This document shows positions 1 to 36,139 of a stretch of 64,000 nt of DNA, piece by piece. The stretch spans positions 3,565,001-3,629,000 of the forward strand of contig JAWNZC010000419.1 of NCBI GenBank assembly GCA_035771165.1, read 5' to 3'. Position 1 is the stretch's first letter. Each line of letters starts with the position of its first letter. The stretch is from Paragorgia papillata (Eukaryota > Cnidaria > Anthozoa > Scleralcyonacea > Coralliidae). The notes below the pieces were generated by a model. That model did not search any database. It saw nothing but the letters and a program-made list of their open reading frames with translations, and had not been told where the DNA came from. A program made the translations under genes and the position numbers.

Positions 1-396
1 CATCCTATATCATTCATTTGTTCATCCTATTGTTTCTCTTTCAATTATTCAATCTGTCTCTTCATGTATCCTCCCATTTGTTCATTCACCACATTTATTT
101 TACATAAATTTATATCACAGTATTGCAACAAACAATATCAAACATATCTCATGACCTACCATCATTAGGGCATCCATTAGTGTTGACTGGCCTAACCTGG
201 CCCCTCGAATAGTGACACAAAAAGTACTAAGCTATCAACAACAATAAAAGACATGTATGTTATGTGCAACAAACATTAAACACAAACCAAATGAAAAGAG
301 ATATTCAAATAATCTTTTATCCTTATCTATTTTCAACCAAAAACAAAACTACTTGTACAGCTACTGTAGTTATATACATAATATTACGTGCCGTAC
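1..396 (-). other. EXT2 intron 3 (partial)
   Basis: AT-rich. The first 90 bases repeat ATTTGTTCAT-like words. I see no further EXT2 exon before the window edge. Confidence 0.6.
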
Positions 397-583
397 CTCG
401 AGAATTTGAGGGTATTTAAAAAGTGTTTTGCCATCACAACGTGTAAACAATTGATCATCTTTTAGACAGCGATTAAGAATCATTACATCAGATTTAGAAG
501 TGGCAAGGATTTCAAGAGATGTACGAAAATCAGTGTTGTAGTTAACTTGTGAAGACAACAAGAACCATTGTTTGTTTACAGGC
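397..583 (-). CDS. EXT2: EXT2 coding exon 3
   Basis: Completes codon 232 as Arg and codes residues 233-294 in full, ending in phase 0 at GAG|GTACGG. The acceptor is TTATTTAG. Contains [17 protein letters not shown] and YPQILE, in the order expected for EXT2. Confidence 0.92.
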
Positions 584-3500
584 CTAAATAATATGATATA
601 TAGTATAAAAGTGAGATTATAAAATAATACAGCAATTAATAGGCAAAGCAAAGCCCATGAGAGAATCAGATCATTTTAACCAATTGCTGCCTAGGCTGTC
701 TGTGGGTTTGCCCTAATGGACAAGTAAAATTGTCTGGGCATTAAACAGAGACCCTGTTTACACTAGAGCAAAAGTTTTCGGATTCGTGACGAATCCAGAA
801 CGTTTTAGTACTGGATTCATTTTGCCGTTTACACACAAAAGAATGAATCCGGAACAAAAACTTTCCAGTTTGATCACGTTTCCGGAGATTTCGAATCTGG
901 AAACTTTTGCTCTAGTGTAAAATATTGAAAGGGCTGTTTTTAACCAGCTCATATGGCAAAAATGGGTATAAAGTATGTAAAAAAGTACAGTTCTGTAAAA
1001 GCACATACTGATAGATAGAGAAAAATGAAAAAGAGATGCCGATAGGTACTGTAAACTGCCAACAGTGCCAAGATTAATTTTGATAACGAAATACTAATGT
1101 TTCAAATGGAGCCCTTCATCAGAGTAAAATGAATGATATTAAGCACACTCTGCTCAAAATATCAGTATTTCATTGTGAAAACTAATCTCAGCAGTTTTAA
1201 CCACCTTAAACTGATTACTTTGCACATTTTAAAGCATGTACATGCAGTATTTGTACAATATATAATCATGGTACATTGAGATCAAAAATCAGAGAAATCA
1301 CTGGAGGGTTTTAAATTTTAGAATTAAGAATTAAACCCTTTGACTACTGGACCTTCTTCTCTCAATGAGTAAAATCATCTGGTGTTAGCCAGAGCAAAAT
1401 ACTAAAAGGCCCCAACAGTAGTGAAAGGGTATAATGACATAGGTTTTAACCCTTTCACAACTAGACTTCTTCTCTCAATGAGTAAAATCATCTGGTGTTA
1501 GCCATCTGAGTAAAATATTAAAAGCCCCCACAGTATAGTGAAAAGGTTAAACCATTTTAGGGGGTAGAACTTTTATTAGGACCAAGTTAATCCATTCCTA
1601 CCTGAGCCAGTCAAAATCTGCACCTTACAATTTTACTCTGTCTAATACCAAATGATTACTGTATACTTGTCAAAGGAAAACCCATCACCAGTCAGTAATA
1701 GTGCAGATAATCCTTGCAATACAACACACCTGCACACATACTTTGAAGCACATCCACAGGCACTATTCAGTGGTGCAACTAGGCATCTGGGGGCCCATGG
1801 GATTGATTACTTCAGGGGCCCTTTCTGATTTAGTGACCGCATTTCTAGGGGGGTTTGGGGCCATGCTCCCCCGGAAAATTTTTGAATCTAAGGTCTCTGA
1901 AATGGCATTTCCTGCACTTTGAGGGCACTTTTGAGCAAAATCTAATCACTCACACTCCGATTCAAAATCTCTTAAAGTGGGCAGATTATTATTTTGAATA
2001 GATTCATAACTGCGCGCATTCATTCCATTCTGCATAGCCTGCACGCAGACATTTTACCCAATCTCCGCGGATTGGGTAAAAAGTCAGTGCACACTGCACA
2101 TGCTAATAAGGGCACTTCTTGCCAAAATGTTTGGGGAGTAAATACCCCCTACCCCCAAAAGGCAAAAACCACATTATGTTGATGTTTTATATGTCAGCAG
2201 TCTGAAACAACACAACATAACAATATAGTTGGAAGACATGATAATAATATAATTTCATGACATGATAATAATAACGACATCAAAAAATGCTCGGGCCCCT
2301 AATTAATTCCTTTTGCTCGGGGCTCGTGGGGTTTACCCACCCTTCCCACCCAGTAGTTGCACCACTGGCTGTCGTGGCACTATTAATCAGTGAAACCTTA
2401 CATACCTTGAGACCTGGTGAAGGCGTGAATCAAATGTTAATGAATTAAAGACAGGTATACTGATATCAAATCCTGGACGATACGTCCATGTTGAGAAACT
2501 ACCACCAGCTAGAATTGCTCTATCAGTATGAACATCCAAGGTTGTGTTGAAGTCAGGTTCTTGACCAGGAAGCATGTTGAATATTAGATGGTTTTTGCCT
2601 TCAAGTTTTTTCCAACTAAGGAAGTTTAGAAGTAGGAATAATGGTAATTAATTATGGTAAAAAAAAGTAGGAAATTTGCTGTTAAAAATTTCTGTGAAAA
2701 GATTAAAGCTAGCCCAATTTTAAAGAAACACTTTCATATAAATTAAAGTGCCTATATCATAGTTGGGGATTTTACATATTTAGGATATTTGGCAAAAAAA
2801 TCCATAAAGATGAAATTTTAGGAAAAGAAGATATATTACAAATCTTCTCAGAATGTTCCAGTTAGTATAGGAAAAAAATTGTTTACTTAGTGCATTGTTG
2901 AGATTTTTTAAAGTCTGTTTTTGTTGTTATCTATTGGTGCAATTACCAGTACAGGAAAGTAATGACTGCTAGAAAGAGCATTTCAACTACATAGTAATTA
3001 AAACACACCATTTCACTGGAAGTAGTGTTTGCTAAAAGGAAGGACTCAACTCAAAGTATTGTAAAAATTATGATTTTCTGGACAAAAAATAGGGGTCGAC
3101 TAATACACAATATTGATGTATACACAGCAAAAACTGCAAAATGCTATACTTTTGAATTCTCCCAAACTCACTCAAGTAGGTGTGTTTACATCAAGCTATA
3201 TAAATATGAAGCAGCACTTTTATGAAATAACATTAAGAAGTGTAATCACAACGGTGTTTGTATAGCTCAATATAAACATGGTAACTAACCAATCACAATG
3301 TACACCTACATGTAAGATGCAGCCTATTCCATAAATATTATATACAAAGATGGCACAAACTTTGCCATATTCACATATAAAACATGCAGTAATAGGCTAA
3401 GATTGATATAGGAACATAGCTCTTAGCCATTCACATGCATATTTTCAAAACGTATTTTTTTTAGAATATCAAATTGTCACAATTATTAAAACTCGCTTTA

Positions 3501-4066
3501 GAACAAAATTGTAACAAGTTTGCGACATTTTTAATTACATTATAATTGAATTTGAATAATTCATATTTTTCGTTAACTTACCTTGCCAAACTACTCAGGA
3601 TTCTTCCTGCATTGTTCAAATCAATCCGTCTTTGATTCAGAGTGTCGATTGGGGGAACTATAATACAAGCATTGTCCATATTCGGTGTATAATAACTACT
3701 TCTTCTCAACGCTGTCATGAATTCGTAAAACTCACGCGAAAAGGATGGAGATAGTTGATCCCCATTTTCATCGAAGTAGTTCGTAAACGGATACACGTAG
3801 ACACTTATTTTACTCTCTTCGTTATAACCACAACGATAGATATTAAAACATTCATTGGTATGCATCCGACAACGTTCAAACGACGGCGAAGATGATGGAA
3901 TGTTGAAGGGAATAGTTTGAGATAAGACATCTTCTCCATCGCTTTCCTCCGGGCCTGAAGCTTTTCCGTTTTTTAATCTTAAAAAAGTCACCAAAACAGC
4001 TAATCCTAAGAGAAAGGCGAGCAAGTACAGCCATCTGTGTTTAAAGTTCATCCGTCGTAGGGCCAT
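397..4066 (-). CDS. EXT2: Exostosin-2, heparan sulfate co-polymerase subunit (5' part of gene, three coding exons)
   Basis: EXT2 pairs with EXT1 in the Golgi to polymerise heparan sulfate (GlcNAc and GlcA transfer). Exons on the minus strand are 4066-3582, 2615-2406 and 583-397. All junctions are GT-AG and phases agree (485 + 210 + 187 nt = 294 codons). Residues 1-11 are a short basic cytoplasmic tail and 12-29 a hydrophobic signal anchor, giving type II topology. Cys-rich CFNIYRCGY (73-81) and LNQRR (143-147) match the start of the exostosin GT47 domain. Exon 2 carries [16 protein letters not shown] and [16 protein letters not shown], hallmark EXT2 segments; exon 3 carries WFLLSSQV and ends YPQILE. 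The ATG has a good context (AAGATGG). The remaining roughly 420 residues, including the second glycosyltransferase domain, lie beyond the left edge. EXT1 or EXTL proteins are less similar in these segments as I know them. Confidence 0.93.
757..921. mobile_element. Short inverted-repeat MITE (TTTACACTAGAGC ends) in EXT2 intron 2
   Basis: The ends are 21-bp inverted repeats beginning TTTACACTAGAGCAAAAG (757-777 and complement 901-921). The interior also folds back (GGATTC / GAATCC words). There is no coding capacity. The family is unassigned. Confidence 0.75.
1330..1560. repeat. Tandem pair of a dispersed GAGTAAAATCATCTGG repeat
   Basis: Two copies about 115 bp apart share CTTCTCTCAATGAGTAAAAT and CATCTGGTGTTAGCCA. 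Related sequence occurs at 6590-6660 and 26395-26515, so this is a dispersed repeat family and not gene sequence. Confidence 0.65.
1768..2367. mobile_element. hAT-like non-autonomous element in EXT2 intron 2
   Basis: About 600 bp bounded by perfect 14-bp inverted ends CAGTGGTGCAACTA / TAGTTGCACCACTG. The CAG start and G-rich subterminal stretch resemble non-autonomous hAT elements. A direct repeat GGCACTATT lies immediately left (1759-1767). On the right it lies 8 bases outside the end (2376-2384), so the target duplication is not clean. The element ends 38 bp from exon 2. Confidence 0.6.
2406..2615 (-). CDS. EXT2: EXT2 coding exon 2
   Basis: Completes codon 162 as Ser and codes residues 163-231 plus two bases. 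It begins with Trp ([16 protein letters not shown]) after acceptor CTTAG and ends at donor AAG|GTATGT. The reading starts before the first Met, so the exon is longer than the open frame beginning at that Met. Confidence 0.93.
2743..2860. repeat. Solo end of a TTAA-type MITE in EXT2 intron 1
   Basis: TTAA followed by AGTGCCTATATCATAG matches the ends of the TTAA elements at 19777, 20723 and 26696. I found no matching inverted end nearby. Confidence 0.4.
3150..3310. repeat. Dispersed repeat shared with 31870-32015
   Basis: Blocks such as ATTCTCCCAA, TTTATGAAAT and GGTAACT.ACCAATCACA occur in the same order in both places. Class unknown. Confidence 0.4.
3582..4066 (-). CDS. EXT2: EXT2 coding exon 1
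   Basis: Codes residues 1-161 plus two bases of codon 162: cytoplasmic tail, signal anchor, stem and start of the GT47 domain. The donor on the minus strand reads AAG|GTAAGT. The stem region (about 33-65) is acidic and Ser/Pro rich, as expected of a Golgi type II enzyme. Any 5' UTR upstream of 4066 was not delimited. Confidence 0.92.
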
Positions 4067-4984
4067 CTTGATTGAGACAAATCCTCGTGTGCTTTTTGAT
4101 TTACGCTTGATCCATTAAAACGTTCCGTCCTTCGCTGATTACAGTTTAACCAGCCGCGTTTTACAAATAATCGTCCTTTAGCTTATTGTATGCATATTAT
4201 TATCATCTCGCTTTAAAAACTATTGAAGTTTACAGACTAAACATTCATGTTGGCAGCCATGATCTACCAGTCGGCTGTTTCTTTAAATTGAGCAGGGGGG
4301 TTCGAAGAAACGAAAGAGGTTTTGCGAATTTATACAAATATAATAATAAAATTATAAAATTGTCCTTTAAATAGTCGGTATGACGGTATAATGCAAAACT
4401 GTTGTTCAAAATTAATTCTGGGACAATCTAGTACATTTATTTCATAGTTTTTGAGGAATTAGGGGGAAATATTTCAAATTTCAAAAAGCACTCTTTCACA
4501 GAATGAATCGTGGTTTGAACTTTGGACCCTTTGAGGTCGTCACTAAAAGGCATAACCCAAAAGGACCCCCTCCAGCTGGCGTCTTTCCGTGGCCTTTCCA
4601 AAATTTAACATGTCGTCAAATTTGTTTTTCCAAATTTGTCGCCAAGTTTCAATGAGTTTCAAGATTTTGTTAAAAATATCGAAGCCCAGACTACTACTTT
4701 GAAAAAGCCCATAACATTGAAGAAATGGAAAAATGAAAATAATTATTGAACCAACGTTTCGTCGGTCGCTACATGCAACATCTTCAGAGTGACTAATAAA
4801 GTTATCACAAATACATAGACTTTAATTATATACATGAAACATTTTCTTATTTATTATATAGATGCGAGTGTTTTACTAGGAAATATATAGTGTCGTATTT
4901 TCCATATCCTCACTAGTGAAGATATCGATGACGTCATTTAGAATTTTACCGCTTTTTGCATTGAATCTATATAATAAAAAGAAC

Positions 4985-5122
4985 ATTACACGGTGGCTTG
5001 AAGATATGAATTTTATCTTCTCGTGGCAAAAACAATATTTTACTCATTCGCTACGCTCATTCGTAAAATATTGTTTTCCCCCACTCGAAGATAAAATTCA
5101 TATCTTCGCGCCGCCGTGTAAT
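4985..5122. mobile_element. Foldback MITE between EXT2 and BORCS5
   Basis: A near-complete palindrome with ends ATTACACGGTGGC / GCCGCCGTGTAAT. The arms pair through AAGATATGAATTTTATCTTC and again through AAAACAATATTTTAC near the centre. No ORF of its own. Confidence 0.75.
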
Positions 5123-5512
5123 ATCCTCTATATACATAAGGTTACTAATTAAGACAACAAGTATAAAATTATAAATAATGGTTAAATATTGAAATTACAA
5201 AACAACAGTTTAAAATTTGAAAATTTAAATTTACGAACGATAAATATAGGAATTTAATAAGGTGTACAAAAATAGAGTGTGGATAGAGTTACAAAATAAA
5301 CGAAATAAGATAAAGAGATTGTGTGAGGTAAATTGACTTCAGGATTTTATCAATTTTCTGGATAACCAAACCACAACAAAAAGTATATTGCAAATAATTG
5401 TAACGGCATATTTTAGAAAAGTTTAAGACCTTTTGAGTCATCTGTTTTAGTGACTACCGAACTTTGAACAGACCGGAACTCCCCCTGATGTCAACTTCCG
5501 GTCGTTCTAAAG

Positions 5513-5545
5513 ATGGCGGACAAGTATGTTGTCTTTTCGATCTGA
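5513..5545 (+). other. Upstream ORF in the BORCS5 leader
   Basis: An ATG in the context AAGATGGCG opens a 10-codon frame (MADKYVVFSI) that stops 27 bases before the BORCS5 ATG. If the transcript starts upstream, this would be an upstream ORF. The ATG also lies within a YY1-like word, so it may simply be a promoter element. Confidence 0.35.
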
Positions 5546-5572
5546 AAGTACAATCGTAAACTCTTTAAAATC

Positions 5573-6112
5573 ATGGGACAGGAACAAAGCAATGGACAGA
5601 AGTCAAGCAGACCTTCAGAAGTGTCGCCTGTGGGTGACATAGTTGTTGTTAAAAGCGGAAAAAATAAACAACAAATAAACAAAGATCCCGACCTCGTCAA
5701 ACTAGAGAAAATCACAAATTTCTATCCACTGATGAAAAGCTCTTTAAATTTTCCTTCGATGGCAACTGACTTTGATGTAATGAACAAGCTCGACGTTCGT
5801 CCTGCGCGGGCCTTATGTGCGAGATACGAGACTCATTTGAAGTTATGTGCCGAAGCTGTTGCATTCGACCAAGATGCTATCACTCATCGCCTCAAAGAGT
5901 TGGACAGTTATTCAACGTCGGTCTTACGAGACGTTAACAATAGATATAAGGAGCTTCAGAGTCAGATGCATATGATTGAGACGGTGGAAGACGTGAAAAG
6001 AAATATTGACCGCGTAGAATTGACATTACAGCAAATTGTTCCTCTAATGGAAAACCTGAATAGTATGTTACCAGAAGATCAACGAATGGACTCGTTTTTG
6101 AAGTCTGACTGA
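5573..6112 (+). CDS. BORCS5: BORC complex subunit 5 (myrlysin), intronless
   Basis: BORC subunits sit on the lysosomal surface and recruit ARL8, coupling lysosomes to kinesin. BORCS5 anchors the complex through an N-myristoyl group. The 179-residue frame begins MGQEQS, so Gly2 fits the myristoylation signal. Recognisable family blocks follow: GDIVVV (21-26), DPDLVKL (38-44), CAEAVAFDQDA (92-102) and LNSMLPEDQR (162-171). Residues 95-160 look helical and coiled-coil prone. The length is close to the human protein (about 196 residues). No intron is needed to join these blocks. Minor uncertainty: a non-coding 5' exon is possible. Confidence 0.93.
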   Translation: MGQEQSNGQKSSRPSEVSPVGDIVVVKSGKNKQQINKDPDLVKLEKITNFYPLMKSSLNFPSMATDFDVMNKLDVRPARALCARYETHLKLCAEAVAFDQDAITHRLKELDSYSTSVLRDVNNRYKELQSQMHMIETVEDVKRNIDRVELTLQQIVPLMENLNSMLPEDQRMDSFLKSD

Positions 6113-6194
6113 GAAATAACTTAGTGCACTATGTAGTTTTTTATTAGGATTTTTTGTAATTAAATAATTATTTAGTTTAATAGGTTTAGGTGAA

Positions 6195-6276
6195 AATAAA
6201 TGTAAATATTATAATGTAATATTAATATGCTTTCTATTACAAAGCTTTCAGTATGATTTCAACAATAAATAATAAA
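6195..6276 (+). terminator. Candidate polyadenylation signals for BORCS5
   Basis: AATAAA hexamers occur at 6195-6200, 6264-6269 and 6271-6276, within 165 bases of the stop codon. GTGGTGTCT follows the last one. I cannot tell which is used. Confidence 0.5.
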
Positions 6277-6442
6277 CGTGGTGTCTCCACAAATTCTCGC
6301 TTACTAGAATTTCTCACCATGGAAACATTGAAGGACTAATTAATCAAGTTTTTTCGAGTTTTCTCTGAGTTTAACTTACGACAACTTGTACATGCAGTAA
6401 AAACATACGAAAAAACTTTACCAACTCAAGCTGAATACACTA

Positions 6443-6574
6443 AAGCCGTGTTTACACTGCAAACCATGGGAAATGTGTCGTGTTTGGCCAGCCCAAAGGA
6501 CGTGTTTACACTGCCAAAAAGTAGGCCAAAGTTAGGGCAAGGCCAGGCCAAGGCTTGCAGTATAAACACGCCTT
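6443..6574. mobile_element. Short MITE with GTGTTTAcACTGCAA ends
   Basis: The left end reads AAGCCGTGTTTACACTGCAA and the right end is its approximate complement (6552-6574). GTGTTTACACTGCCAAA also occurs internally at 6501. Non-coding, between BORCS5 and CSTF3. Confidence 0.65.
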
Positions 6575-7371
6575 AATAACATACTAATTAATCATTCTCC
6601 CTTTGATGAGTAAAATCGTCTGGCATTTATAGACAGATGAGTAAAAAAATAAAGGAATGGCATAATATTAACATTGACAATTACAGATTTAGTGGCAAAA
6701 TTTGAAACGCAAATGTTCCCAACACAATTCTTTGGGAGACAGGCAAATTTATTAATGTACAATTCAGTCAAAATAAAACATTTTTGCCTGCATTTACATG
6801 TAAACTTTTACTATAACTATATGTTTTGAAAGAGGTCCGTCTTATTTGAGAAATTCAAAACTGATAATAGTCTGATGCAGAAACTAGTACACTCTATCTG
6901 TATTGTTGAATAGTTTGCAAAAAACATTTAATCCTAAACTTAAGCAACATTGTGTGAACCGTTCCAGCATATTAATAAATGGTTTTTCTTCTGAAATATG
7001 CAGGTCTAAGCCTTTGCTAATTTAAAGAGATCTGCTCAGAAACGTCAGTATTTCGTAACTTCATGTCAAGATGTACTTGAGTCCACTATATCCTTGCAAG
7101 ATGAAGTACTTACTTGCGCCAGCAATAGATTGCGGTCTGGGAACGAGACTGATTTCCATGAAAGCCTCAAATCTTGCAATCTGATTGGCTATTCCCATTC
7201 CCTTTGAATTAACCGCGAACTATTCCCACAATTCTTTTAGGGCTTTTGTACACATGTTAATGTTTTGTCCTCCATCTTTGTTTTTGTGAATCGTTCTTGT
7301 TTCAAATTTTCGAGTTTTGTCAACATTTTGAGCCATATTTTTTCGTTGAATACGAGTCAGTAGCAAAGCAG

Positions 7372-7503
7372 GTAAGTTGTGCACCCTTTAGCTGGAAACA
7401 ATAAGGCAATTTTCTCAAGAAAAACGACGTTTATAAATGCGTCTAAATTTATAGTCAACACGGGATTGTTACTTTAGCAACTATTTTATTTTCTCGTATT
7501 AAG
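7372..7503 (+). other. CSTF3: Probable 5' UTR intron of CSTF3
   Basis: CAG|GTAAGT at 7369-7377 and a pyrimidine-rich TTTTCTCGTATTAAG ending at 7503 bracket 132 bases just before the CSTF3 ATG at 7510. This suggests a non-coding first exon ending at 7371. Inferred from splice-site appearance only. Confidence 0.5.
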
Positions 7504-7509
7504 GTTGAG

Positions 7510-33295
<25,786 letters not shown>

Positions 33296-33577
33296 TCATT
33301 CTCTTTTTATTAGTTTTTTTTATTCTGGCATTATCTTAATGTTTACATGGACTCAGCCACTTAATTTGGGAGCCAGCTCGCTTTTTCGAGATCGCGTGTT
33401 TGCAGTTATTCCGTGTTAGTTTTTGTCTTCCGGTAACATAAGAACCGAGCCAGGCAGCTACACACCTAACAACGCACAAGGCTTACAAGGAACTTTCTTT
33501 CAACTTGTCAACCAGCCGGTATCAGAACGCATGCATTCGTGTAGCCTGTGTCATTGCCCTAACTCGTTAAGAGTAAG

Positions 33578-33608
33578 GTCTGTGAACACTCGAGCGGTTG
33601 CTTGTTCT
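33578..33608. repeat. Left member of an inverted pair bordering the satellite
   Basis: GTCTGTGAACACTCGAGCG followed by G/ATTGCTTGTTCT pairs with 34392-34423 with one mismatch and one indel. The right member ends directly before the first satellite base. Confidence 0.8.
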
Positions 33609-33775
33609 TGCGTAAATTAAATCCCAAGTTTTTTGGGGGAAAATTTATGTCACTTTAAAAAATAATGACGTAGTTTTGTGGTCACTATACCCACTTTTAG
33701 ATATTTAAAGCGACAAATACAAGGTAAATTGAGAGACAGAGTCAGTTGGTTTGTAATATGTGTATACCTACATGT

Positions 33776-34296
33776 CAACCTCGTCCCCAGGTCATTTTGC
33801 CTCCACGTCGGGATGTCGGCGAAAATGGCCCTGGCATCGGCTGGTCGATTCTATAATCTGATTGGCCGGTTTAAGAACCCGATTAATTCAGATAGAGTAT
33901 AATTTATTCAGGAAATTTGAATTGCAATGGGATCCACTCTGCAAAGTTTACTCAAAGAATGGAAACGATAGCTTTGGTTATAGTCAAGAACAACATTAGA
34001 TGTATGTTTGTTCATGACATTTACATGTCTTCTGGATAATCGTGGGAGTATCATGATGAATAATGCTAGCCCAGTTGCTTTTCTGGTGAAGGCTTCACAT
34101 GAGTGACTCGACCAAGCGTTGAATATTTCTATTTATTATTCATGCATACGTATTATACAAAGAGCAAAACACAAAAGCCGCATAAATTTTCTTGCCATAA
34201 CACCCCAAAATTCTGGGTGTCACGTGACCAGCCGATGCCAGGGCCATTTTCGCCGACCTCCCGACGTGGAGGCAAAATGCCCTGGGTACGAGGTTG
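33776..34296. mobile_element. MITE with 9-bp target duplication, copy 2
   Basis: Target duplication CCTACATGT at 33767-33775 and 34297-34305. Ends CAACCTCGTCCCCAGG and CCTGGGTACGAGGTTG. 521 bp and colinear with copy 1 throughout, with scattered substitutions and small indels. Confidence 0.92.
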
Positions 34297-34424
34297 CCTA
34301 CATGTATGTCATTTTCGCGGATTTGATCGCGTTGCGTGATAATAATTAACATATTTAGCTCTAATATCGTCCCTATAAGTCTTCTCCCAGCAGAAACAAG
34401 CAATCGCTCGAGTGTTCACAGACT

Positions 34425-34569
34425 ACAATCTTGGACAATAATAGTTGTAACAGTCAACCCCTCCCCCCGATTCAATGTTGTTATATGAAACTCCATTCCA
34501 ACGTTGTTTCATTTCGGTCAACATTGAGTCGGGGGGAGGGGGTGTTACAACATTATTGTCCGAGATTGT
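34425..34569. repeat. Hairpin B of the satellite (C/G-run stem), first unit
   Basis: The stem ACAATCTTGGACAATAATAG, continuing to CCCCTCCCCCCGATTCAATG, pairs with CATTGAGTCGGGGGGAGGGG to GTCCGAGATTGT. An inner ATGAAAC / GTTTCAT stem closes the loop around 34498. This is the tail-to-tail junction between arms of adjacent units. Confidence 0.9.
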
Positions 34570-35323
34570 CCTTGACTGATTTTTCTTAATATTGTATAAA
34601 ATACAGCTAAAATATGATTTCAATTTGTAAATTAAAGTCGATAAACAAATTGTAAAATTTGAGACTGTTTCGTGCAATTAGTAGAGAGATATTTGCATTT
34701 AAAAATGTATAGATTGCGCTCTACTACGAGGCCCTTTCTTTGTTACTCAATAATATCTACGTCACTAGAACAGTATTGCGAGAGAAAGGGCATTCTGTCG
34801 ATGGAAAAAAATGTAGGTTTTGATACTTGGATAACTGTTGAAAGAGAGACGTATTTATAATATTACTATTGTTTAGATATGACGCTCATATTTCAGCCGT
34901 TGGTTGATATCTGAGTCCGCTTTAACTGAATCTATATCTGACATTATTACGATTAGGGAAAAACAAGCACGGTGTATTTCATTTCATAATAGAACATTTT
35001 ATTTAAGTTTAAAAATTATTTCCCCAGCTAATACCATCAATGAATTGTTAATGGAGCATAATTATTTTTTTATTAAGATTAATAAATTCAAAACTACAGA
35101 AGACCCGCTACCTTGTCGTTGGAAATTTGAGAAATTAACATATTGCGGCACGCGTTTTAGACGAAGCGAAATCTGGATCATTCAATAAATAAATGTAAAG
35201 GTTAAGCCTCTTTTATAGAATGCTTGTAAAGCCACATTTATTCATATGCAGTTGGTTTAATTTCCCCTGCGCAATTATTACCGCCTTATGCAACGGTCTA
35301 CCACGGTCTACCACGGTCTACCA
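34570..35323. repeat. Left arm of the satellite unit, first unit
   Basis: Holds open frames of 62 and 94 codons (34672-34860 and 34904-35188) that recur in almost every unit. In the right arm the same sequence is inverted and both frames are broken in most units. Confidence 0.85.
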
Positions 35324-35404
35324 CTACAATATAACAAAATTAATATACATGTAATTCCCTTTGAAACCCATGGTAGACCGTGGTAGACCGTGGTAGACCG
35401 TTGG
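35290..35404. repeat. Hairpin A of the satellite (triple CGGTCTACCA), first unit
   Basis: Three exact CGGTCTACCA decamers (35294-35323) face three inverted copies (35371-35400) across a 47-bp loop. This is the head-to-head junction of the two arms. Confidence 0.95.
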
Positions 35405-36139
35405 ATAAGGCGGCATAATTGCGCAGGGGAAATTAAACCAACTGCATATGAATAAATGTGGCTTTACAAGCATTCTATAAAAGAGGCTTAAGCTTTACAT
35501 TTATTTATTGAATGATTTCAACCTCTTCGAGATTTCGCTTCGTCTAAGACGCGTGCCGCAATATGTTAATTTCTCAAATTTCCAACGACAAGGTAGCGGG
35601 TCTTCTGTAGTTTTTTAAGCTATTAATCTTAATGTAAAAATAATTATGCTCCCATTGACAATTCATTGATAGTATTAGCTGGGGAAATAATTTGTAAACT
35701 TAAATAAAATGTTCTATTATGAAATGAAATACACCGTGCTTGTTTTTCCCCAATCATCATAATGTCAGATATAGATTCAGTTAAAGCGGGCTCAGATATC
35801 AATCACCCAACGGCTGAAATATGAGCGTCATATCTAAACAATAGTAATATTATAAATACATCTCTATTTCAACAGTTATCCAAGTATCGAAACCTACATT
35901 TTTTCCACGGACAGAATGCACTTTCTCTCGTAATACTGTTCTAGTGACGGAGATGTTATTGAGTAACGAAGAAAGGGCCTCGTAGTAGAGCGCAATCTAT
36001 ACATTTTTAAACGCAAATATATCTCTACTAATTGCACGAAACAGTCTCAAATTTCACAATTTGTTTATTGACTTTAACTTAGAAATTGAAATCATATTTT
36101 AGCTGTATTTTATACAATATTAAGAAAAATCAGTCCAGG
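35371..36139. repeat. Right arm of the satellite unit, first unit
   Basis: Reverse complement of the left arm with several percent substitutions and small indels. One example is an extra G in the right arm where the left reads TTAATGGAGC. The same arm-specific differences are present in every unit. Confidence 0.9.

Larger units (their letters stand above)
4067..5572. promoter_or_regulatory. Intergenic head-to-head region between EXT2 and BORCS5
   Basis: About 1.5 kb separates the two divergent start codons, so both promoters must lie here. AAGATGGC words overlap the EXT2 start (minus strand) and the BORCS5 leader at 5511; this word resembles the YY1 site found at many animal core promoters. 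The middle holds a foldback element (4985-5122) and an ACGTTTCG...TCTTCAG motif (4754-4787). No TATA box is convincing. Confidence 0.45.
33296..34424. other. CSTF3 downstream region up to the satellite
   Basis: No gene seen. It holds a repeat remnant (CAACTTGTCAACCAGCCGGT, also near 12150), the second 9-bp-TSD MITE, and an inverted pair at 33578-33608 / 34392-34423. Confidence 0.6.

Noticed and set aside
5491..5715. Antisense 74-codon frame over the BORCS5 start
   Set aside because: It is a shadow of the BORCS5 coding sequence and leader.
34672..35188. Repeated 62- and 94-codon frames in every satellite unit as a gene family
   Set aside because: Comparing the two arms over the 62-codon frame I counted 10 amino-acid-changing and 1 silent substitution plus a frameshifting indel, which is the opposite of purifying selection. 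The 94-codon frame is frameshifted in the right arm. They persist only because the units are identical.
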